From Nostoc sp. CHAB 5834 (GTDB taxonomy: Bacteria > Cyanobacteriota > Cyanobacteriia > Cyanobacteriales > Nostocaceae): a DNA stretch of 21,870 bases. Location: positions 1 through 21,870 of the forward strand of contig JAIVFU010000105.1 in assembly GCA_020829485.1 (NCBI GenBank), read 5' to 3'. A model generated the notes under the pieces. The model did no database searches. It was given only the letters and a program-made list of their open reading frames with translations, and was not told where the DNA came from. The stretch's first letter is position 1; each line of letters begins with the position of its first letter. Below, piece after piece: positions 15,995 through 21,870 of this stretch. The translations under genes and the position numbers were made by a program.

Positions 15995-17146
15995 ATGTTG
16001 AACGCACCTCCCCCATTTACTATTGACTCACAGCATTTATACTTAGAAATTCCCCAATCTCCAGAGGCGCAAGAACAACCATACTCAACAGCTGGTGCTT
16101 GTCAACGTGGGTGGATAAATCAAAAATGCTTGCAAGCATTTTTGCCTTGGTTCAAGGAGGAAATTGCTCCCACCGCCAGGGTTTATCCTAACAGTGCGGC
16201 ATTGCCGAGTTTTTGGGAAGTAGTCAATGGCACAGCTATTACTTTTGATTGCGATCGCCTTGTATTAATTCCCACCCTAGCGATGGATGATGATGAGTTG
16301 CGCGTACCGCAAGAATGGGTAGATATACCAGAATGGGTTGCTGACTATTACATAGCAGTACAAGTCAATCCCGATGATGGCTGGATGAAGGTTTTTGGCT
16401 ACACAACCCATCAAATTCTGAAAACAAAAGGGGTTTATGATGCTGGCGATCGCACTTACAGCTTGGAAAGTGAAGATTTAATTCCAGATATCAATGTGCT
16501 GTGGATTACACGCCAACTTAATGATCCTGAAGCCTTACGCGCCGAGATTGCACCTTTAGATTCTATTACCAAAATCCAGGCAGAAAACCTTTTAGAAAGG
16601 TTGGGTCATCCCGATGTGAAATTCCCGCGTTTGGGAGTTCCATTTTCACTCTGGGGTGCGCTTCTGGCACATAGCGGTTGGCGAAAAAAATTGTATGAAC
16701 TCCGTCAGGGTTTACTCATGCAGTGGTCAATTCCGCAATGCTTGCAGGCAGGAGTAGCCAATTTAGCTCAACAGTGGGGATGGGAAAAAAGAGAATTCGT
16801 CGTGGTGGCTGCCAGAATGCGGAGTGCAGAACCATTTCTCGGCTTGTCTCGGCAAATAATAGTTGCAGAGCATACATACGAATTACGTATTTTACCAAAA
16901 AGTGCTTCTGTGGACTATGTTTGGCGCTTTGAATTGCAAAGTACAACTGCTGGTAATCAAATTCCTGCTGGGTTTAAGCTTCGACTACTAACGGAAGACT
17001 TACAAGCTTTTGAGAATAATGAAGATACGGCAATAACTCCTATAGATATGTTGTATTTGGAAGTAATTTTGGAACCAGGAGAAGGATTGGTTTGGGAAAT
17101 AGAACCCGCGCCTGAAGAATATGATCGAGAGATTTTGCGGTTTTAA
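15995..17146 (+). CDS. DUF1822 family protein
   Basis: This 383-aa protein is predicted to be soluble and cytoplasmic, with no signal peptide or membrane helix. It carries the family blocks RLVLIPTLAMDDDELRVPQE, then WVDIPEWVADYYIAVQVNPD, GYTTHQILKTKGVYDAGDRT and a C-terminal beta-rich part (LRILPKSASVDYVWRFELQS, then LYLEVILEPGEGLVWEIEP). DUF1822 proteins are restricted to cyanobacteria as far as I know, and their biochemical function is not established. Position between a sigma factor and a CHAT-CHASE2 protein suggests a regulatory partner of the sigma factor, for example an anti-sigma or adaptor; that is inference from context only. ATG 15995 has no strong Shine-Dalgarno. A weak T-less hairpin (15924-15944) sits in the gap before it. 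Confidence 0.85.
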   Translation: MLNAPPPFTIDSQHLYLEIPQSPEAQEQPYSTAGACQRGWINQKCLQAFLPWFKEEIAPTARVYPNSAALPSFWEVVNGTAITFDCDRLVLIPTLAMDDDELRVPQEWVDIPEWVADYYIAVQVNPDDGWMKVFGYTTHQILKTKGVYDAGDRTYSLESEDLIPDINVLWITRQLNDPEALRAEIAPLDSITKIQAENLLERLGHPDVKFPRLGVPFSLWGALLAHSGWRKKLYELRQGLLMQWSIPQCLQAGVANLAQQWGWEKREFVVVAARMRSAEPFLGLSRQIIVAEHTYELRILPKSASVDYVWRFELQSTTAGNQIPAGFKLRLLTEDLQAFENNEDTAITPIDMLYLEVILEPGEGLVWEIEPAPEEYDREILRF

Positions 17147-17186
17147 GAAAGAACATTGGACAAATTTGCAAAATTTTTTCACGCAG

Positions 17187-17211
17187 GTGCGTAAAAACTA
17201 AAAGTATCGTA
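17187..17211 (+). promoter_or_regulatory. Conserved two-block promoter-like motif upstream of the CHAT-CHASE2 gene
   Basis: The plus strand reads GTGCGTA (17187-17193), the 13-nt spacer AAAACTAAAAGTA, then TCGTA (17207-17211). The spacer is identical to that of the 141-aa gene except for one missing A. It is ~170 nt before the start codon, on the opposite strand and in a different arm from the other three copies. Confidence 0.6.
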
Positions 17212-17380
17212 GAAAGCAACGGAGTCATTGCTTTGGGCAGTCACCGAACAGAGGTATACTTAAAAGTGGGAGGGTTCTTCAAGAAACTGTAATGGTAAAT
17301 AATTAACTGGACTTTGTAGTTTAGCAACCAAGATACAACCAAGATAATAGATACAACTGATCATCTGTGGAGAACTAGCT

Positions 17381-19759
17381 GTGGGGAAGTTAGTCATCTT
17401 AAAGTTAGGGGAGGGAAATTTTGAACAAGGGTTTCCCGTGACGCTACAGATTGGCGATGAAAATGTCCGCCCTAGTGTGGAAATCACGGGTGCGCTTCCC
17501 CCAAACCCAGAAATTCTCCGCGATTATTACCGTTGGCAATCTATTTATCGTAATTTAAGGTTGCCATCTCGTCCTATTGGTTTACCTAAGGAACTTAAGC
17601 AAGCCCCCAACCTAGAAGACTGCCAGCAGGTGGCTGATGAATTTAAAGTACGTTTTAATACTTGGCTTGCTTCCGATTCCTTTCGTCCTATCCGCGAAAA
17701 ATGGTTGGAAAAACTTATGCTTGCGGATAATATCCGTGTGCTTTTACAAACCAAAGACTTCCGATTACAGAAACTCCCCTGGCATCTTTGGGATTTGGTG
17801 GAACGCTATCCCCAAGCGGAAATAGCTCTGAGCGCTCCCGCCTACGAACAAGTCAACCGAATAACAACCACATACGACAAAGTAAAAATCTTAGCGATTT
17901 TGGGTAATAGCCAAGGAATTGATACCAAAGCAGACCAAGCGCTGCTTAATTTGTTACCCAATGCAGACATCACCTTTTTAATTGAACCACAATGCCAAAA
18001 CCTTACTGACCAGCTATGGGAGCAGCATTGGCAGATTCTATTTTTCGCTGGACACAGTTCTACTCAGGAAACCAATGAAACAGGAAAAATCTACATCAAT
18101 CAAACTGAAAGTCTAACAATTAGCCAGTTAAAGTATGCCTTGAAAAAGGCAGTGGAACGAGGTCTAAAACTGGCAATTTTCAATTCCTGTGATGGCTTGG
18201 GATTGGCACGGGAATTTGCAGATTTGCAGATTCCTGAAATCATCGTTATGCGAGAGCCTGTACCTGATCGGGTGGCACAGCAGTTTTTAAAGTATTTTTT
18301 GGAAGCCTTTGCGCGCGGAGACTTGTTGTATTTAGCCGTGAGGGAAGCACGAGAAAGGTTACAAGGGTTAGAAAACCAATTTCCCTGCGCTACATGGTTG
18401 CCTGTCATCTGTCAAAATCCGGCAGAGATGCCGTTAAATTGGGGAGAATTGTTTAGAAATGCACGTAATGTTCCGACATCTTTGTCTAAAACCACCCCTG
18501 TTAAAAGAACCACAAATCGGCTTGGCTTCTCATTGCTTCTACTGGCGAGCATGACAATGACTGTAATATTAACAGGGGTACGGTATTTGGGTGTGCTGCA
18601 ACCATTAGAACTAAGTGCGTATGACCAACTGTTACGCTTGCGTCCTCCTGAGAAACCAGACTCACGCCTACTGATTGTCACTGTGACTGAAGAAGATGTG
18701 CAGGCGCAAAAACAGGACAAACCTCAGGGTTCCTTGTCAGATAAATCACTTGCCCAACTGTTAGAAAAATTAGAGCCATATCAACCACAAGTTATTGGTT
18801 TGGATATATACCGAGATTATCCAGTAGGTAAGGATTATCCAGCATTGGCAGAACGAATGCGAAAAAGCGATCGCTTTATAGGAGTGTGTCAACTCAGCGA
18901 TTCCCAAGCAGGAAAACCAGGCGTGAAACCACCCCCAGAACTTTCTCCACAGAATCTAGGTTTTAGCGATATTGTCATAGATTCAGATAATGTCGTGCGT
19001 CGCCATCTGTTAGCGTTAACTCCCTCACCGTCATCTCCTTGTACTGCCCCCTATGCCCTGAGTGTTCAACTTGCACTGCGTTACTTATACGCAAAGGGAA
19101 TTAAGTTGCAATTTACCCCAGATGGCGCGTGGCAATTAGGGAAGCTGACATTTAAACCAATAGAAGCTCATACCGGAGGTTATCAAGGAATTGACGCTTT
19201 TGGACACCAAATTTTGTTAAATTACCGTTCCTCTGGTTCCCTAGAAGCGATACCTTCGGTAGGCTTCGCCAACGCACCACGTATTACCTTACAACAAGTG
19301 CTAATGGGTAAGCTAAATGCTAATGCAGTCAAAGACAAAATAATCATTATTGGCACAACAGCAGAAACTTATCGTGATTACTGGTTAACTCCCTACACCA
19401 CTCCTCAAGGGAAATTACAGGCAATACCAGGAGTTTTTTTACAAGCCCAGATGGTCAGTCAACTTCTCAGTACTGCTTTGGACGGACAACCTCTGTTGTG
19501 GACTTGGCCACTTTGGGGTGAAGTAATTTGGGTTTGGGGTTGGTCTTTTTTAGGCGGTTTACTTACTGCTAATCTGCACCGATTCACTTACTTAAGCTTG
19601 GCAGAAGGGATAGCTATTATCAGTCTATACGCTAGCTGTTTTATATTTTTAATTGTATATAGTTGTTGGGTTCCCCTGATCCCTGCTATGTTGGCTTTAG
19701 GAGGTAATAGTTTAATAGTTACAACTTACTTAAATATAAAATTTAAAAATAAATTTTGA
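17381..19759 (+). CDS. CHAT-CHASE2 membrane protein
   Basis: This 792-aa protein has a cytoplasmic CHAT peptidase-like domain (~150-345) with His225 in FFAGHS and Cys270 in FNSCDGLGLA, so the dyad is intact. One membrane helix (~382-402) comes next, then an extracytoplasmic CHASE2 sensor domain (~405-690; LSAYDQLLRLRPPEKPDSRL, then VIGLDIYRDYP, and IIIIGTTAETYRDYWLTPY). Hydrophobic C-terminal helices follow (~697-785). This is the known cyanobacterial architecture in which CHASE2 senses an unknown external signal. Unlike sensor kinases it has no kinase, so a proteolytic output is likely but unproven. The start is GTG at 17381, with GGAG 8 nt upstream. It has its own conserved motif 170 nt upstream, and the DUF928 gene follows 56 bp later. 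Confidence 0.92.
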   Translation: MGKLVILKLGEGNFEQGFPVTLQIGDENVRPSVEITGALPPNPEILRDYYRWQSIYRNLRLPSRPIGLPKELKQAPNLEDCQQVADEFKVRFNTWLASDSFRPIREKWLEKLMLADNIRVLLQTKDFRLQKLPWHLWDLVERYPQAEIALSAPAYEQVNRITTTYDKVKILAILGNSQGIDTKADQALLNLLPNADITFLIEPQCQNLTDQLWEQHWQILFFAGHSSTQETNETGKIYINQTESLTISQLKYALKKAVERGLKLAIFNSCDGLGLAREFADLQIPEIIVMREPVPDRVAQQFLKYFLEAFARGDLLYLAVREARERLQGLENQFPCATWLPVICQNPAEMPLNWGELFRNARNVPTSLSKTTPVKRTTNRLGFSLLLLASMTMTVILTGVRYLGVLQPLELSAYDQLLRLRPPEKPDSRLLIVTVTEEDVQAQKQDKPQGSLSDKSLAQLLEKLEPYQPQVIGLDIYRDYPVGKDYPALAERMRKSDRFIGVCQLSDSQAGKPGVKPPPELSPQNLGFSDIVIDSDNVVRRHLLALTPSPSSPCTAPYALSVQLALRYLYAKGIKLQFTPDGAWQLGKLTFKPIEAHTGGYQGIDAFGHQILLNYRSSGSLEAIPSVGFANAPRITLQQVLMGKLNANAVKDKIIIIGTTAETYRDYWLTPYTTPQGKLQAIPGVFLQAQMVSQLLSTALDGQPLLWTWPLWGEVIWVWGWSFLGGLLTANLHRFTYLSLAEGIAIISLYASCFIFLIVYSCWVPLIPAMLALGGNSLIVTTYLNIKFKNKF

Positions 19760-19815
19760 AAAGTATTGCATAAGCCAAAATCCAGAATCCCAAATTGTGT
19801 AACTCCTAATTTACT

Positions 19816-20631
19816 ATGAAAAGTTATTGGCAAAAAATACAATTAATCGCTACATTCGGGATAGTTTTATTGGGAATTATCGGTTATTATCCAATGATTC
19901 GGATAACACCAGTTGCTGCCGTGCCTGTTACATTTTCGCCTCCCCCACCACCTCCAGACAGGGGTGCAGCAGGTGATCGCGGAGGAGCCGCAAGTCGTGG
20001 TTGTAGTGTTGGGAATCAGTCTGCCATTGCACTTGTACCTGTATACAAACAGACACTCAAACAAGGACAAACAGAAGCAGTTTCTGTTACTAAAGTTTGG
20101 GGCTTTACGACTGAAGAATATCCAACTTTTTGGTTTTTTGTCCCATATAAAAAATCTACAATTAATTCTATTGAGTTTGTTCTCAAAGATGAGTCAAGTA
20201 AAGTAAGTCAAACTCTTTACCGAACAATAGTAACAATCCCAGAAACACCAGGAATTATTAGCATTCCCTTAAGCGCAACTACTCCCTCATTGCAAGTAGA
20301 CAAGATGTATCACTGGTTTTTTAAGATAAAAATCATTTGCAATCCACAACAACCTGCACAACGGGAGTATGCGGAAGGATGGGTGCAACGGGTTAATCTA
20401 AATCCTAAATTAGTAGATAGCCCGGCGCAAGAAACTCCTCAGCAACGGGTAAGGCTTTATGCTGAGAATGGTATTTGGTACGATGCCTTAACTACTCTGG
20501 CTGAATTACGTCTTGCCAAACCTCAAGATCCAACTCTAGCGGTGGAGTGGATGAATTTGCTTAAATCCGTAGATTTAGAGAATTTAGCTAAACAACCCCT
20601 TATAAAATGTTGTCAAGCTAACGGGACTTAA
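19816..20631 (+). CDS. DUF928 family protein, exported
   Basis: This 271-aa protein has an N-terminal hydrophobic segment (~9-27) consistent with a signal peptide or anchor. A proline/glycine/arginine stretch (PPPPPPDRGAAGDRGGAASR) ending in GC is the usual DUF928 entry motif. The beta-rich DUF928 core follows, with TEEYPTFWFFVPYKKS, ETPGIISIPLSA and MYHWFFKIKIICN. The C-terminal ~60 residues are helical and TPR-like (QRVRLYAENGIWYDALTTLA, then ELRLAKPQDP). Function is unknown; the family is commonly found beside CHASE2/CHAT and filamentous-haemagglutinin genes. It is probably cotranscribed with the gene upstream. No obvious Shine-Dalgarno precedes the ATG. Confidence 0.85.
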   Translation: MKSYWQKIQLIATFGIVLLGIIGYYPMIRITPVAAVPVTFSPPPPPPDRGAAGDRGGAASRGCSVGNQSAIALVPVYKQTLKQGQTEAVSVTKVWGFTTEEYPTFWFFVPYKKSTINSIEFVLKDESSKVSQTLYRTIVTIPETPGIISIPLSATTPSLQVDKMYHWFFKIKIICNPQQPAQREYAEGWVQRVNLNPKLVDSPAQETPQQRVRLYAENGIWYDALTTLAELRLAKPQDPTLAVEWMNLLKSVDLENLAKQPLIKCCQANGT

Positions 20632-20658
20632 ACAAAACAGGAAAGAAAAAATGGTAAG

Positions 20659-20860
20659 AAAAAGCGGCATACCTTAAAGGCACAATTAGTAGTTGATCAC
20701 TAGTGGGAAAATCCTCTGTACTGCCTATGGAGTTGGTCGTATAGACGATTTTCGTTTACTCAAAAATACCAAAGTGCGTTTTGAGCGATCACAGTTATGT
20801 TTAGCTGATAACTCTGCCTTTCCCCAACCAAGATCACCAACAGTTGCCAAGAACCCATAA
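20659..20860 (+). pseudogene. IS5-family transposase remnant with frameshift and stop
   Basis: Codons from 20659 give KKRHTLKAQLVVDH and then a TAG (20701). In the +1 frame from 20702 the reading resumes as SGKILCTAYGVGRIDDFRLL, then KNTKVRFERSQLCLADNSA, and runs to TAA at 20858-20860. The order KK-HTLK-QLVVD---G-I--T--G-GR-HDF-L then LAD-GY is that of IS5-family DDE transposases. Only ~65 codons remain and both ends are missing, so it is dead. The rest of the gap to 21006 shows only a small AAGCAAG/CTTGCTT hairpin (20887-20903). Confidence 0.7.
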
Positions 20861-21006
20861 ATTGAGAAACCCGCTTTGAATGCATAAAGCAAGCAACTTG
20901 CTTATCTTACGGTTACAGTGAGAGTAGCAGCAGCCACAATTTTTTATGTTCTCGTCCTCAGCAGAGACTAGCTTGATTTTATCCGCTTTTTTGGACTCTT
21001 TGACCA

Positions 21007-21534
21007 TCATCCCTCAAGGATGTTGCTGCTCATAGTTAGAGAGGTTTTCACCCAGACATTTTGGTTGTGATAAAAATCACCACGCTGTTCTAATATAAAT
21101 CCACCCAGCAATAATCCCAACCATACTTCTACCATCGGCATTTCCAACGCACGTTGCAGTTTAACTAAAGAAATCTCATCTTTGACATTTATCAAGCAGT
21201 TGGCGATCGCACTTTGCCATTTTGGCACATCTTCATCTGATGCCAGATTGCGGACATCTTCTAAAGTTGTCACCTCATCGAGCATTGCCAAAACATTCGC
21301 TTTTTCAACGGGTGCTACTACAGAATCACCCTCCTGGTTAGAATATGAAAATTGGTGTGGGCCGTGTGGTTTAAAGGTTTGTGGTGTTTCCGGTTCAATC
21401 AAATCATCTAAATCTAGGTGCATTGTTGTCCGCACTAGACCAGCAAAGAGATCGGTGCTAACAATTGGCCCCAAAAGACTATTGCGATCGCTCAATTGAG
21501 AGTATCCCCAAACAGGATCACCAAAATTGGACAA
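21007..21534 (-). CDS. Hypothetical cyanobacterial protein, start uncertain, possibly 5'-truncated
   Basis: The frame is 175 aa from a TTG at 21534. I do not recognise a characterised family. The protein is acidic in the middle (HLDLDDLIEPETPQ) and helical towards the end (SLVKLQRALEMPMVEVWLGL, then LLGGFILEQRGDFYHNQNVW), which could be a small winged-helix-like fold. No ATG or GTG start exists upstream, but the frame stays open to a stop at 21598 and reads protein-like (QDIFKPGLRV before LSNFGDPVWGYSQ). The natural start may therefore have been lost, possibly through the inverted-repeat segment at 21609-21743. The next internal Met is residue 38. It converges on the DUF928 gene and is separate from that operon. 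Confidence 0.55.
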   Translation of the reverse strand: MSNFGDPVWGYSQLSDRNSLLGPIVSTDLFAGLVRTTMHLDLDDLIEPETPQTFKPHGPHQFSYSNQEGDSVVAPVEKANVLAMLDEVTTLEDVRNLASDEDVPKWQSAIANCLINVKDEISLVKLQRALEMPMVEVWLGLLLGGFILEQRGDFYHNQNVWVKTSLTMSSNILEG

Positions 21535-21608
21535 GACCCTTAATCCTGGTTTGAAAATGTCTTGATTGCAGGTTTGAGCGATTAGTATTGCAGGTCGTTA
21601 CGGGAGCG

Positions 21609-21743
21609 ATGCGATTTTGTTAGATCGGACTTTAATTCTCAGTTATAGAGCTATATTCTCAATAAAATCAGTTATTTACCTGCGATCGCACGCCTAAATA
21701 GGTGATTTAGCACCTGAATTTTAAGCACCTCACAAAATCGCAT
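21609..21743. repeat. Possible small inverted-repeat (MITE-like) element
   Basis: ATGCGATTTTGTTAG (21609-21623) and CTCACAAAATCGCAT (21729-21743) are inverted copies matching at 14 of 15 positions and bound ~135 bp without an ORF. Inside are a HIP1 site (TGCGATCGCA, 21681-21690) and a small hairpin AGGTG-ATTTAG-CACCT (21700-21715). The rest of 21535-21870 shows no gene or RNA I can support. Confidence 0.35.
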
Positions 21744-21870
21744 TAGACACGTCCTAAAACTCACAAGCCAATATTTACAAGGCTTTGAGACCAAACCTTG
21801 CAGACTTGTTTTCAACGTAGCAATCAGCATTTGATATAGTTACCGATAGTTTAGAGGATAAAGATAGAAT

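Noticed and set aside
20887..20903. AAGCAAG-CAA-CTTGCTT hairpin between converging genes
   Set aside because: The tail on either strand is not T-rich and the loop is only 3 nt, so evidence for a bidirectional terminator is too weak.

Overview
The window comes from a cyanobacterium, most likely a filamentous heterocyst-former (Nostoc/Calothrix-like). Three things suggest this. The HIP1 palindrome GCGATCGC and its variants recur throughout. Several families present are typical of cyanobacteria: DUF1822, CHASE2-CHAT, DUF928 and filamentous-haemagglutinin exoproteins. The mobile-element remnants also fit. No rRNA, tRNA or CRISPR array was seen.

Left flank (1-1378): nested mobile DNA. A Tn3-family transposase gene has lost most of its catalytic core through an in-frame internal deletion and ends at a 38-bp terminal inverted repeat (956-993). 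That Tn3 end lies inside the first codons of another transposase gene (982-1098, minus), which resembles cyanobacterial TnsA/TnsB-like proteins. Beside it are four directly repeated TGTCCA-type sites (1143-1294) that look like a Tn7/Mu-like element end.

Leftward arm (14406 down to 1379, all minus): three small secreted-protein genes with double-glycine leaders (14128-14406, 13130-13555, 10205-10453), a C39-peptidase ABC exporter (10776-12995), a HlyD-type adaptor (8590-10089), a large TpsA/filamentous-haemagglutinin exoprotein with seven ~390-nt internal repeats (4076-8437), and a TPR-CHAT caspase-like protein (1379-4042). An ISAs1-like transposase remnant lies between the first two small genes.

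Rightward arm (14731 to 20631, all plus): a divergent sigma-70-like factor, a DUF1822 protein, a membrane CHAT-CHASE2 protein and a DUF928 protein. To the right are an IS5-like remnant, a cyanobacterial hypothetical gene of 175 codons on the minus strand, and a possible small inverted-repeat element.

The arms appear connected. A two-block motif, GTGCRTA-(13/14 nt)-TCGTA inside an A-rich context, lies upstream of all three double-glycine genes (spacing exactly 14) and of the CHAT-CHASE2 gene (spacing 13). My leading hypothesis is a regulated surface/secretion island. In it the local sigma factor, perhaps controlled by DUF1822 and the CHAT proteins, switches on a set of C39-exported proteins next to an exoprotein. 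The motif and gene order are seen directly; the regulatory wiring is inference.
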